Assembly (NCBI GenBank): GCA_017646625.1
Contig: JAGCMF010000013.1
Span: 1-64,000, forward strand
Source of the DNA: Alistipes sp.
GTDB lineage: Bacteria > Bacteroidota > Bacteroidia > Bacteroidales > Rikenellaceae
Reading direction: 5' to 3'
Length of the DNA: 64,000 nucleotides
Shown here: in pieces, positions 1 to 8,122 of the stretch
Layout: every line of letters begins with the position of its first letter
Position numbering within the stretch: the first letter of the stretch is position 1
The notes under the pieces: model-generated
Database searches by the model: none
Seen by the model: only the letters and a program-made list of their open reading frames with translations
What the model was told of the DNA's origin: nothing
Position numbers and translations under genes: made by a program

Positions 1-319
1 GGCAAAAGAGGCTGGATTCTTTGTGCGAATATTCTTTGTTTGTACCGAGTCTCCAACTATAAATGCTATGCGTATTGCCAAGCGAGTGATGCAGGGTGGA
101 CACGATGTGCCTATTACGAAGATAATATCTCGATATAAGCTCTCAGTAGCAAATTGCATAGATGTGGCAAAGATGGTTGATAGGTGCTATCTATATGATA
201 ACTCGGTGGAGTATAGTGATGCTCGCCCGCTATTTAGAACAGTTGATGGAAAAGTATTTAAGCGTTATACTGAGAATATGCCTTCGTGGGCGCAACTAAT
301 AGAACGAAAGCTGGAATAG
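1..319 (+). CDS. Zeta-toxin-like P-loop kinase, C-terminal part (5' end outside window)
   Basis: The reading frame is open from base 2, before the GTG at 23, so the gene starts outside the window and only about 105 C-terminal residues are seen. The text around RVMQGGHDVP, followed by ISRY and a late AxxxxDRCYLYDNS segment, resembles the C-terminal half of the zeta-toxin/predicted-ATPase family (COG4185 type). Known family members use a Walker A loop, which here would lie upstream, to phosphorylate a small substrate. No antitoxin gene follows; any partner would be upstream. The gene ends at a strong inverted repeat. Family call from sequence resemblance only. Confidence 0.6.
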   Translation, partial: AKEAGFFVRIFFVCTESPTINAMRIAKRVMQGGHDVPITKIISRYKLSVANCIDVAKMVDRCYLYDNSVEYSDARPLFRTVDGKVFKRYTENMPSWAQLIERKLE

Positions 320-328
320 ATTTATAAT

Positions 329-370
329 AAATAATGGTCGTTATGCAATATATGCTAACGACCATTATTT
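329..370 (+). terminator. Perfect 15-bp inverted repeat, likely bidirectional terminator
   Basis: Arms 329-343 and 356-370 are perfect reverse complements (AAATAATGGTCGTTA and its complement) around a 12-nt loop. A/T-rich ends give a T-tract on both strands. It sits between two convergent genes: the zeta-like gene ending at 319 and the minus-strand lipoprotein ending at 416. Confidence 0.75.
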
Positions 371-415
371 ATGCCCAACTACTGACCCAAGGGTTGTAAA
401 CATTAATGTATAATA

Positions 416-814
416 TTATATTGGACTATACTTGCTTACCAATGTTTCTCCATCTAAAACTATTGATGTGTTTTTTGTAGTAAGATAAAATATTTGTGCA
501 ACATAACGATTGAACTCACCATACGCAGTGTCCGCCTTAATGTAGACAACTAACTTTGTTGCTAAGTCGTGAGCCGCAAATGATTTTTTAGCTCCATTTT
601 GAACATTATCCCAAGTGTTATAATTAATCATCTCATTCTTGTCATTATATTCATAAAATCTCAATTCTATGCTGTTTGCACCAAGTTCCCCTAAATAGGA
701 TGTTACAGTGTAATTATGTTTGGCAGAGGCTCCTCCAAATTCATCCTTTTCACACGATGTGAATACGCAACAACTTGCAATAGTAATAATTGCCAAAAGA
801 AAAAGTCTTTTCAT
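416..814 (-). CDS. Small secreted lipoprotein, unknown function
   Basis: A 132-residue protein beginning MKRLFLLAI, with a signal peptide and a lipobox ending FTSC, followed by an acidic stretch (EKDEFGG) of the kind that marks surface-exposed lipoproteins in Bacteroidetes. A longer GTG start at 841 is possible, but it would add nine residues in front of a complete signal peptide, so the ATG at 814 is preferred. The mature part is mostly predicted beta strand, with no motif I recognise. A consensus promoter lies about 300 nt upstream. Confidence 0.6.
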   Translation of the reverse strand: MKRLFLLAIITIASCCVFTSCEKDEFGGASAKHNYTVTSYLGELGANSIELRFYEYNDKNEMINYNTWDNVQNGAKKSFAAHDLATKLVVYIKADTAYGEFNRYVAQIFYLTTKNTSIVLDGETLVSKYSPI

Positions 815-1108
815 AAAAATTGATTGTTTTTTCCGCCCCACCTCCTATGACGCGTTCGTATAAAAAAGAAAGTGTGGAGATGTTCGTTTATCTAACAATG
901 GGCATTTGGCGTGGCCTCGACGAAAATAAACTATACTCCACACCTGTATAGTATGGAGTAGACACAGAACGTGCCAACATATCATACCAATACAAGAGAT
1001 GTAAGTATCCGTTATCCCTTCGTCTAAAATCGCCAAATTTCATTGTTAAGGATTAGCGAAACACTTTCACTAATAAATATGTCTATCGAGAGCATGCCCC
1101 CGACACTA

Positions 1109-1140
1109 CAAAATTAAGCAAAGTTTTTTGAAAATACAAA
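1109..1140 (-). promoter_or_regulatory. Consensus Bacteroidetes promoter, leftward
   Basis: On the minus strand TTTG (1137-1140) is followed after 20 nt by TAATTTTG (1109-1116), matching the TTTG-N19/20-TAnnTTTG consensus. The only annotated gene downstream is the lipoprotein starting at 814, which gives a leader of roughly 290 nt. That leader holds a minus-strand ATG frame of 51 codons (888-1043) with no recognisable features; I do not call it a gene. Confidence 0.55.
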
Positions 1141-1168
1141 TTGTGTAGCGCAGCGGAACACCATTTAT

Positions 1169-1350
1169 AAACTACTAACGTTTCCACCAGCAGGTCAGAC
1201 AATGCGTGGACAATGGTTGCGTAGCAACAATAGAGCAATGGCGAGGGATTGTGAGCTTGTTCACTAAATTCTCTCGCCATTGCTCTGTTGATGAGTGCTT
1301 GCACTCGTTGGTACACGCATTGTTGCTACGTTCAAAACCGTCAGTAGTTT
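1169..1350. repeat. Nested inverted-repeat element
   Basis: Outer arms 1169-1180 (AAACTACTAACG) and 1339-1350 are complementary with one mismatch. Inside them are a 10-bp pair (1199-1208 with 1314-1323), a competing 12-bp pair (1220-1231 with 1319-1330), a 14-bp stem (1232-1245 with 1273-1286) capped by GTGA/TCAC, and a tight GAGTGC/GCACTC hairpin (1293-1306). Two of the stems exclude each other, since both need 1319-1323. No open frame with credible coding character lies across it. It could be a structured RNA or a small non-autonomous mobile element. Confidence 0.6.
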
Positions 1351-1441
1351 TTATTACAGAACCTATAAAAAAGAATTAGGCGGGAGTCTCACGACTGCCG
1401 CCTATCCTCTTACAGAAACAGGTTCTGTAATAAAAACTACT
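1343..1441. repeat. 22-bp perfect inverted repeat enclosing a second hairpin
   Basis: Bases 1343-1364 and 1420-1441 are perfect reverse complements over 22 bp. Between them is another stem, TAGGCGG (1377-1383) with CCGCCTA (1398-1404), capped by AGTC/GACT. The left arm overlaps the end of the preceding nested element, so the arms are shared between neighbouring structures. Confidence 0.65.
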
Positions 1442-1471
1442 AACCCAAACTTAAATAAATGAAGAAACCTA
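1434..1471. repeat. Conserved linker repeat, copy 1 (uninterrupted)
   Basis: A 38-bp linker that begins AAACTACTAACCCAAACTTA and ends GAAGAAACCTA. It recurs at 1580-1651. It is followed directly by the hairpin GTGGTT-ttt-AACCAC and, further on, by stem-loops near 1504-1524 (AAATAC/GTATTT) and 1548-1577 (GGATGGTG/CACCATCC). Conserved linkers alternate with hairpins of unrelated sequence. Confidence 0.65.
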
Positions 1472-1579
1472 GTGGTTTTTAACCACTTATCTCAATTTAG
1501 TGCAAATACCTTGCCAAAGTATTTGACTAAATAAATCTCTTAATAAAGGATGGTGGGACTTCACAGTTGCACCATCCGT

Positions 1580-1651
1580 AAACTACTAACCCAAACTTGT
1601 TTTAGGCAAAATTACTATTCTGCCCTAAACTTAAATAAATGAAGAAACCTA
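1580..1651. repeat. Conserved linker repeat, copy 2, interrupted by a 34-bp hairpin
   Basis: The same linker as at 1434-1471, but split. AAACTT at 1593-1598 is repeated at 1627-1632, and the 28 bases between them form a stem (GTTTTAGGCA with TGCCCTAAAC, imperfect). This looks like insertion of a hairpin with a 6-bp duplication. The copy is followed by another hairpin, CTACGTTG with CAACGTAG (about 1653-1677). Confidence 0.6.
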
Positions 1652-1679
1652 ACTACGTTGTCTCGTTGCCAACGTAGCT

Positions 1680-1865
1680 GTTAGAGTAATAAACAAAACT
1701 CATGCCAAAGTAACGTGTGGCAGTGGTATAATATTGCGAGGGTAGTACTTTTTGACCTCTTTGCAATACTAATGTGCCATAATGACTATGATGATGGCGT
1801 TGTTTATGTTTTGCCTCTGTTAGTAGGGTATGAGCTCCCTCTTTATGTTGGGTTATGGGGTGATA
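1680..1865. other. Intergenic stretch with no feature recognised
   Basis: About 185 bases between the linker/hairpin array and the prs terminator. Short open frames exist on both strands, but none has a credible start region or a recognisable product. Confidence 0.4.
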
Positions 1866-1900
1866 CAAAAAGAGGGCCTATCCAGTGGATAGACCCTCTG
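1866..1900 (-). terminator. Rho-independent terminator of prs
   Basis: Read on the minus strand, AGAGGGTCTATCC pairs with GGATAGGCCCTCT around a 3-nt loop and is followed by TTTTTGT. It lies 23 bases beyond the prs stop codon. Confidence 0.8.
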
Positions 1901-1922
1901 TTATTACTATAAGGTTTATATC

Positions 1923-2864
1923 TTAACGATAGAAAATCGAAGATATAGACTTGTAGTTGTGTACTCGTTCGATAACCTCTGCGAAGATTGGAGCAACACT
2001 CAACACAGTGAATTTTGACAAGTCCTCGCCCTCCTTCAAAGGAATAGTATCTGTAGTGATAACCTCCTGGATGGCACTCTCGTTGATGCGGTCGTAAGCC
2101 TTGCCTGAAAGCACAGGGTGTGTCACGGCAGCACGCACACTCTTTGCGCCACGATCCATGAGCATGTTAGCGGCCATGCAGATGGTACCTGCAGTATCGA
2201 TCATGTCGTCAACGATAATCACGTTGCGACCCTCAACATCGCCGATGGCAGTCATCGAGCCTACGACGTTAGCCTTCGCGCGTTCCTTGTGAGAGATGAT
2301 GATTGGTGCGTTGAAGTGCTTTGCGTAAGATGAAGCACGCTTTGCACCACCCATGTCAGGTGAGGCGATTGAGAGGTCTGGAATCTCCAACTTCTGGATG
2401 TATGGCACGAAGATGCCTGAAGCATAGAGGGCATCCATAGGAAGGTCGAAGAAGCCCTGAATCTGATCGGCATGTAGGTCCATTGTCATCACGCGCTGAA
2501 CACCCGCAGCGATGAGCATATTGGCTACGAGGCGTGCTGTGATAGGCACACGTGGACGATCCTTACGATCCTGACGCGCCCAACCGAAGTATGGGATGAC
2601 AGCGATAACCTGGTGTGCAGAGGCACGACGCGCAGCATCAGCCATCATCAACAACTCCATGAGGTTGTCTGAAGGTGGGAATGTAGACTGAATGATAAAT
2701 ACTGTACATCCACGGATAGACTCGTGGAAGCATGGCTGGAACTCGCCGTCGCTAAACTGCAGAACGTCAGAGTCTCCGAGCTTGATGCCATACTCGGCAG
2801 CGATCTTCTCTGCGAGGTAGCGTGAGCCACGACCAGCAAAGAACTTAATTTTATGGATTGCCAT
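1923..2864 (-). CDS. prs: Ribose-phosphate pyrophosphokinase
   Basis: This enzyme makes PRPP from ribose 5-phosphate and ATP, the precursor of purines, pyrimidines, NAD, histidine and tryptophan; it is cytosolic. The 313-residue length is normal for class I PRPP synthetases. Visible motifs are FFAGRGSRYLAE at the N terminus, the signature DLHADQIQGFFD (about residues 130-141) that binds divalent cation and ATP, and the PRPP-binding loop VIIVDDMIDTAGT (about 215-227). It is monocistronic, with its own promoter and terminator. Confidence 0.97.
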   Translation of the reverse strand: MAIHKIKFFAGRGSRYLAEKIAAEYGIKLGDSDVLQFSDGEFQPCFHESIRGCTVFIIQSTFPPSDNLMELLMMADAARRASAHQVIAVIPYFGWARQDRKDRPRVPITARLVANMLIAAGVQRVMTMDLHADQIQGFFDLPMDALYASGIFVPYIQKLEIPDLSIASPDMGGAKRASSYAKHFNAPIIISHKERAKANVVGSMTAIGDVEGRNVIIVDDMIDTAGTICMAANMLMDRGAKSVRAAVTHPVLSGKAYDRINESAIQEVITTDTIPLKEGEDLSKFTVLSVAPIFAEVIERVHNYKSISSIFYR

Positions 2865-2893
2865 AATTTAATATTAGGTTAGGTAAAGTGATA

Positions 2894-2924
2894 CAAAAGT
2901 AGGTTAAATAAGCCGAATAAACAA
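2894..2924 (-). promoter_or_regulatory. prs promoter
   Basis: On the minus strand TTG (2922-2924) is followed after 20 nt by TACTTTTG (2894-2901). The start codon of prs is about 30 nt downstream. Confidence 0.65.
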
Positions 2925-2943
2925 CTTTTTCGACGCTTATTTA

Positions 2944-3543
2944 TCAATAATTTGTGAGGCACTCATCGATGAAGGTTAGTATCTCATCGCGACCTGTGCC
3001 CTTCTCACTCGATGATATGAACATTGGTGGCAGCTCCTCCCACTGCTCGCCCAGAGTCTTCTTGTATGTTGCTACACTGCGGTTTAGTTGTGCCTGTGAC
3101 ATCTTGTCGGCCTTGGTGAAAATGATGCCAAAAGGTATTCCATTTTGCCCCAAAAGCTCGATGAAGCGTAGGTCTATCTTTTGTGGTTCGAGGCGTGAGT
3201 CTACGAGTACAAAGAGGAAGTGCATCTTCTCGCACTTGAGTACATAGTCGGTTATGAGCTTCGAGAACTCGCCACGTGTGCTCTTCGATACGCGTGCGTA
3301 GCCATAGCCTGGCAGGTCGACAAGATACCAGCTGTCGTTGATGATGAAGTGGTTTATGAGCTTTGTCTTACCCGGTGTTCCCGACACCTTGGCCAGTCCC
3401 TTGATGCCGGTGAGCATGTTGACAAGCGATGACTTGCCTACATTACTACGTCCAATGAAGGCTATATCCTTAAGGTTGTCCTTGGGTACCTGTGATATGC
3501 GTTCCGAACTGCACTTGAACTTTGCTTTTACCGTAATTGCCAT
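2944..3543 (-). CDS. engB: Ribosome-biogenesis GTPase EngB/YsxC
   Basis: A single-domain TRAFAC GTPase needed for assembly of the 50S subunit. The 199-residue protein has the G1 loop GRSNVGKSS (about 31-39), G3 DLPGYGYA, G4 TKAD and G5 SSSEKGTG, all in the normal order. It probably has its own promoter, TACCTTTG at 3563-3570 on the minus strand, 20 nt before the ATG. It is followed by prs on the same strand, whose promoter lies in the 79-nt gap. Confidence 0.95.
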   Translation of the reverse strand: MAITVKAKFKCSSERISQVPKDNLKDIAFIGRSNVGKSSLVNMLTGIKGLAKVSGTPGKTKLINHFIINDSWYLVDLPGYGYARVSKSTRGEFSKLITDYVLKCEKMHFLFVLVDSRLEPQKIDLRFIELLGQNGIPFGIIFTKADKMSQAQLNRSVATYKKTLGEQWEELPPMFISSSEKGTGRDEILTFIDECLTNY

Positions 3544-3562
3544 CTCTGCGTTGTAATTTTTG

Positions 3563-3570
3563 CAAAGGTA
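3563..3570 (-). promoter_or_regulatory. engB -7 box
   Basis: TACCTTTG on the minus strand, 20 nt upstream of the engB start codon. No clear TTTG is seen at the -33 position. Confidence 0.5.
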
Positions 3571-3753
3571 TATAAAAATGGGAAATTAACCACTCTATGG
3601 CGTAAAATAATGTTGCGTGGGGTAGGTGAGGAGTGCTATAATCAGTGTTATTTAGCCATAAAAGAGTATAAAAATGATGCCTTGTATCGACACTTTCTGT
3701 ATTACAAATGATGGCATTCGTTGAATTTATTTCTCAAATGGGAAAGTTTATTC

Positions 3754-3761
3754 TATCTTTG
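3754..3761 (+). promoter_or_regulatory. -7 box of the seven-gene surface operon
   Basis: TATCTTTG lies 33 nt upstream of the ATG at 3795. No good -33 element is visible. The seven following genes (3795-13507) run on the same strand with short gaps, so this may be their main promoter. Confidence 0.55.
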
Positions 3762-3794
3762 CCGCACTTAATTATTCAATATAAAGTAATATTT

Positions 3795-5624
3795 ATGAAT
3801 ATTCTAAAGAGAGTAGTCTTGTCGTCTATCGCCCTTGTTGCTATGTCGGCGTGCGATAGTCATATTGACGAGAGTAGACCCATGGCTCCCGAGGCGGTAA
3901 GTGAGGTGGGCTTTGCCTTGACTACAGATGCTACGCGTACGACACTTGCCGATGATGGCATGACGACGCGTTGGGCAGAGGGCGATAAGCTTGCTGTGTG
4001 GGCTATGGATGCAGAGGGTGGCTTTGCATTTGAGAATTGTGAGTTTAGAATGAGATATTTTAGTGCCGAGTTCGATAAGGCATACTTCGTCTCAAGCATT
4101 GAGCCTATGGCCGATGGCGAGTATACCTATATGCTCTCATACCCAACGCCCAAGGCTGTTGAAGGTACTCACGCCACATACACGTTGCCTGCTGTGCAGT
4201 CGGGTGTGTATGACGGTAGCTATGATGTGATGGTTGCCGAGAGTGTTGTCGCTGGAGAGCTTAATAAGGATGAGAAGACGGAGCTTAACACCTTGATGCA
4301 CCACCAGATGCATGCCCTTAAGATTACCATACCGGAGAAGAGTGGTAACTTTACAGATAGGGTATATGGCCTCGATATTACCTTCCCTCGCGGTGTTGTG
4401 GGTGATATGACGGTGGATGTGGCAAATCCTACTGCGGAGCCTACACTATCTAACATGTCGAACACTATTACCGTGTGGAACGATGAGGGCTTTGCTGTGG
4501 GTAGCGACATATGGGTATTTGTGCTCCCTGGCACCGTGTCGGGTGAGGTGAGCTACAGGATTGAGGGTGCAGAGCAGCGTTCAGAGGTTGCTGTCTATAA
4601 CCTCGAACGTGATATGCAGCGTGGTCATGTGACGCCTATCCGCATGGGTATGCCATCATTTGAGAAGTATACAGCCTTTAACTTCTCCATCGGCGAGAAC
4701 TACCTCGGTGAGGATTTCAATTTCTTTACGCTGTACGATAGCAATGGTACTAATATGGGTACTTTTAATCGTAATAGCGAGAATCGTTATACGTGGGAGC
4801 ATCACGGTGAGTTTGATGTTACGCCATACAACAACTCAACCTGGACTCTTGTCTTCGATACGGAGAGTGCTGTTGTGGAGAATAAGGTGAACATGGGAAC
4901 TCTTCGTCCATACTATAAGCAGGATATCACCCCTGTGGATGTGCCATACCTCCTGTTCCAGGACTTCGATAGTGTGTCGGAGGATGAGAGCTATGGTAAC
5001 AACTCATATGCGTCAGAAGATCGCGATCAGCCAGGTAAGGCTTTGAGTGGTGTGCTTTCGGGTTGGAATGCTGCGCGTTTTTGGCTTAAGCCGGGTGCTA
5101 TGCGTCTCAATGCTCGTCGTCAGTGTGTAGAGATATGGGTTATTCTGACAACTCTGAAGTTTACCTCGTCGCACCACGGACGTATGGATACACCACCACT
5201 TTGGAATGGAACTCGAGGCATCAAGCCAGGCAAGAGTGTGAATGTTAATTTGCAGTTCGATGCTGCAATGAACCGCCACTCATCAAGCTCTCTTAAAGTC
5301 ACCCAGGCGGGTATATCTGTTTCTACGCACACAAATGCGAACAACCCTATTGATGGTATCCCTACAGGTGCTACAGGCGTTAATGATTCATATAGCACAA
5401 CACTCGCTGACTACGGTCCCGCATGGTGTGAGTTAGTGTTGGATGAGACTGCTGGTAGTGATGATTTTGGAAAGCAATTCCCAACATATAGTACTGAATT
5501 TTCCGTGTCAAGCACCACGCGTATATGCTTCTATCCAACCATCAATTGTGAAGATAGTGGCATTGGTAACACGGAGATTAATGTCTACCTCGACAATATA
5601 AAGGTGTCGATTGCAAAGGAGTAA
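3795..5624 (+). CDS. Fimbrillin-like surface lipoprotein (Mfa-like N-terminal domain)
   Basis: A 609-residue protein starting MNILKRVV. The in-frame ATG at 3708 would place 29 unlikely residues before a complete signal peptide and would lie upstream of the -7 box. The lipobox is AMSAC. After it come an ATRTTL motif and MTTRWAEGDKLAVWA, a signature typical of the fimbrillin-family N-terminal domain of Bacteroidales (R-T...W..GD.I.V). The C-terminal third (from about 410) contains HHGRMDTPPLW and ends in INVYLDNIKV, suggesting a jelly-roll or beta-sandwich. First gene of a seven-gene run of exported proteins. Role inferred as adhesin or pilin-like. Confidence 0.75.
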   Translation: MNILKRVVLSSIALVAMSACDSHIDESRPMAPEAVSEVGFALTTDATRTTLADDGMTTRWAEGDKLAVWAMDAEGGFAFENCEFRMRYFSAEFDKAYFVSSIEPMADGEYTYMLSYPTPKAVEGTHATYTLPAVQSGVYDGSYDVMVAESVVAGELNKDEKTELNTLMHHQMHALKITIPEKSGNFTDRVYGLDITFPRGVVGDMTVDVANPTAEPTLSNMSNTITVWNDEGFAVGSDIWVFVLPGTVSGEVSYRIEGAEQRSEVAVYNLERDMQRGHVTPIRMGMPSFEKYTAFNFSIGENYLGEDFNFFTLYDSNGTNMGTFNRNSENRYTWEHHGEFDVTPYNNSTWTLVFDTESAVVENKVNMGTLRPYYKQDITPVDVPYLLFQDFDSVSEDESYGNNSYASEDRDQPGKALSGVLSGWNAARFWLKPGAMRLNARRQCVEIWVILTTLKFTSSHHGRMDTPPLWNGTRGIKPGKSVNVNLQFDAAMNRHSSSSLKVTQAGISVSTHTNANNPIDGIPTGATGVNDSYSTTLADYGPAWCELVLDETAGSDDFGKQFPTYSTEFSVSSTTRICFYPTINCEDSGIGNTEINVYLDNIKVSIAKE

Positions 5625-5655
5625 TTTAAATATAAACCAATAAAATCAATTGAGT

Positions 5656-6420
5656 ATGAGGAAGTTTTTTACATTCGCATCACTCGTAGCGTTGATGCTT
5701 TCGGCATGTTCGAAGGAGGCGGCGCAGAGTGAACAGGCGGGTAAAGGACAGGTGACTATCAACTGCAATGTTGAGACTGTAGTTGATACACGTGCCAACA
5801 TCAGCTGTACAACCCCCAAGGCAGAGGATTTCGCACTTACTATCGAGGGCGTAGGTCACACCTACATTGCAGAGTATGATGCCATCCCAATGTTCAACGA
5901 TGGCGATAACTATCTGCGCCTTGGTAGCTATGTGGCAAATATTGTCGCAGGAGATGTCAAAGATGAGGGTTATGATAAGGTAGCATTTGTCGGAAGCAGC
6001 GAGTTTAGTGTAAGTGCTCGTAAGCAGACGGATGTTGCTATCGTAGCGACCATCGCTAATGCTATTGTTAAGGTGGAGGTGACAGATGCCTTCAAGGGTT
6101 ACTTTACTGACTATAAGCTTACGCTTAAAACGGCTCTTGGTAATGAGTTTGATGTTACAAAGCAGCAAGAGCCTATCTTCGTAGCCCCAACATCATTTAC
6201 CATTAGTGGTTTTGCGACAAAGCAGCCTAATCAGTCGGGTGTCGAGGGTGTTGTTGTGACACTCCCTGAATACAAGAAGGTAGATGCTGCGGCACGCACA
6301 TTCTACACCGTGAAGTTCGATGTTGAGCAGGCGGGTAGTGCGTCGCTTACAATCACGCTTAACGATACTCTTGTCGAGACATATACAATCGAGACAGAGC
6401 TTAATGATAACGCTAAATAA
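5656..6420 (+). CDS. DUF4493-type lipoprotein
   Basis: A 254-residue lipoprotein (lipobox LMLSAC). The ATG at 5656 is chosen over a TTG at 5650. The layout of TRANIS, FALTIEG, LRLGSYVANIVAGD and then a region rich in IVATIANAIVKVEVTD follows the DUF4493 pattern, a Bacteroidetes surface-protein domain of unknown function. It lies 31 nt after the preceding gene and 14 nt before the next, consistent with cotranscription. It contains only this one domain, unlike the two longer neighbours. Confidence 0.7.
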   Translation: MRKFFTFASLVALMLSACSKEAAQSEQAGKGQVTINCNVETVVDTRANISCTTPKAEDFALTIEGVGHTYIAEYDAIPMFNDGDNYLRLGSYVANIVAGDVKDEGYDKVAFVGSSEFSVSARKQTDVAIVATIANAIVKVEVTDAFKGYFTDYKLTLKTALGNEFDVTKQQEPIFVAPTSFTISGFATKQPNQSGVEGVVVTLPEYKKVDAAARTFYTVKFDVEQAGSASLTITLNDTLVETYTIETELNDNAK

Positions 6421-6434
6421 TAAACCTTTGAGAT

Positions 6435-8090
6435 ATGAAATCAGTATTAAGAGTTATGAGCATCGCCCTCGCCTCACTCCTTGTGTTGGCGTCGTGCCAC
6501 AAGGATAAGGTGGATTACCAGGAGAATGGTGGTGTAGCGAAGCAGAATATAGGTTACCTCAGCATCGGTGGCATGCAGGCATCGGTGATGGAGGATACAG
6601 ATAACGTAGAGACACCATCTGCTACACGTGCCGAGGGTGTTGACATCGACAACTTCAATGTGACCATCACAAATAAGGCGGGCGATGTTGTTAAGTCGTT
6701 TACATATGGTGCCCGCCCAACTGATGCCATCGAACTTGAGGCTGGTGTATATAACATCACTATGAGCTCTGCATCTATGGCGGCAGCCGAGTGGGAGGCT
6801 CCTGTATACTCTTGCCAGAAGGAGGTTATCATCAAGCGCAAGGAGACAACCAAAGTTGAGGATATGGTATGTAAGCTCGCAAATATTAAGGTTTCGGTAG
6901 CCTACTCGGCAGATGTCGTCGAGCAGGTAGACCCAGAGTATACCAAAATGACTGTTGCTCTTGAGAGTAACGCGTTGGAGTTCGCCTTCTCGGAGGAACG
7001 TGCCGGCTTCTTTGCACCTGTTGCTGCGGAGAATAGCCTCAAGCTAACCTTCAACTGCCGTTATAAGGGTGAGACGAAGGATATCACTATGACCAGCGAG
7101 ATTAAGGGTGTTAAGGCTGCACAGTGGCGTAAGATAAATGTTGTTATCCAGCATGCTGCAGATGGTACTGCTACCATCGGTATCACATGTGATACATGGA
7201 CCTACGATAAGGAGGTCATCTTCGACTCATCGGCAGTGATGGTAGAGGAGGTTATTCCTGATGACACAGATGCTCCTGTAATCGTATGGGAGGGTCACGA
7301 CCTTGCGGAGGCCTTTGAGCTTACAGATGATATGTTCGATGCGGAGGGTAACTTCACAAAGAGCATCAACATCGATGTATTTGCAAAGTCACCTATTAAG
7401 TCATTCGTTGTTAAGGCTTCATCAGACAATGCAGACTTTGTTTCGGCATATTCAGAGATTATGCCTATTGAGGAGGACTTGTGTGCTCCTACGGCAAGCT
7501 CTGCAATCCTCAAGATGATGGGTTATCCTACAGATGTTAAGGGTAGCACACAGACACGCATTAAGTTCGCTGCGCAGGCTGACCTACTCAAGTCGTACGA
7601 GGGTACTCACTCATATGAGATGACTGTTGTGGATGAGAATGGTGCCACAGTAACAACAACACTTGCAATTAAGTATGGACAGAATGTTGCTCCACAGATA
7701 CAGTGGGTAGGTTACGACATCGACAAGCGCCAGACAATCCAGGCTGACGATACTTGTATGATTCGTATTACAGCACCTTTGGCAATCAAGGACTTTGAGA
7801 TTGAGATTGTATCTAATACTCTTACTCCAGAGGAGTTGCAGGCTGTAGGTCTTGCTGCAGAGTTCAGCCTTGTAAACTCTACAGATATGTTTGAATCGCT
7901 TTCAGGCCTCGGTTTCCCTGTTGGTGACCAGGTATACAACCAGACATTAATCTCGGAGGATAAGCTTAACATTACGTCGTTCCTTGGTATCCTTGGCATG
8001 CTTGGTGCTGGTGATCACGACTTCGTGATGACTGTAACAGATATGGAGGGTAACACTACTACAAAGACTGTGATGATGCGCTTCCAGTAG
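6435..8090 (+). CDS. DUF4493-type lipoprotein with C-terminal beta-sandwich repeats
   Basis: A 551-residue lipoprotein (lipobox VLASC). Residues about 40-250 match the DUF4493 layout: SATRAEG, FNVTITN, ELEAGVYNITMSS and KLANIKVSVAYS. The part beyond about 275 has two similar segments, each beginning with a P.I.W.G.D.. pattern (APVIVWEGHDL and APQIQWVGYDI), and ends in MTVTDMEGNTTTKTV, which looks like two Ig-like domains. Second of three DUF4493 genes in a row. Ligand and role are unknown. Confidence 0.7.
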   Translation: MKSVLRVMSIALASLLVLASCHKDKVDYQENGGVAKQNIGYLSIGGMQASVMEDTDNVETPSATRAEGVDIDNFNVTITNKAGDVVKSFTYGARPTDAIELEAGVYNITMSSASMAAAEWEAPVYSCQKEVIIKRKETTKVEDMVCKLANIKVSVAYSADVVEQVDPEYTKMTVALESNALEFAFSEERAGFFAPVAAENSLKLTFNCRYKGETKDITMTSEIKGVKAAQWRKINVVIQHAADGTATIGITCDTWTYDKEVIFDSSAVMVEEVIPDDTDAPVIVWEGHDLAEAFELTDDMFDAEGNFTKSINIDVFAKSPIKSFVVKASSDNADFVSAYSEIMPIEEDLCAPTASSAILKMMGYPTDVKGSTQTRIKFAAQADLLKSYEGTHSYEMTVVDENGATVTTTLAIKYGQNVAPQIQWVGYDIDKRQTIQADDTCMIRITAPLAIKDFEIEIVSNTLTPEELQAVGLAAEFSLVNSTDMFESLSGLGFPVGDQVYNQTLISEDKLNITSFLGILGMLGAGDHDFVMTVTDMEGNTTTKTVMMRFQ

Positions 8091-8122
8091 CATTATAATT
8101 TATCAAAGCAGATTGTTCTATT

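Noticed and set aside
845-1316. Open frames of 63 and 77 codons on the minus strand (845-1036 and 1083-1316)
   Set aside because: No good start context, odd composition, and the second lies across the inverted repeats, whose pairing explains the open frame.
1169-1680. Integron attC array or CRISPR array
   Set aside because: Repeats are too few and irregular for CRISPR, no cas or integron integrase gene is near, and no attC core sites were recognised.
1653-1912. Overlapping 65-71 codon frames on both strands before prs
   Set aside because: They overlap each other and the prs terminator; the products look random.
5040-5260. Possible frameshift in the first surface-operon gene, since another frame is open and reads plausibly
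   Set aside because: The current frame keeps the HHGRMDTPPL block expected for the family, so the gene is intact.
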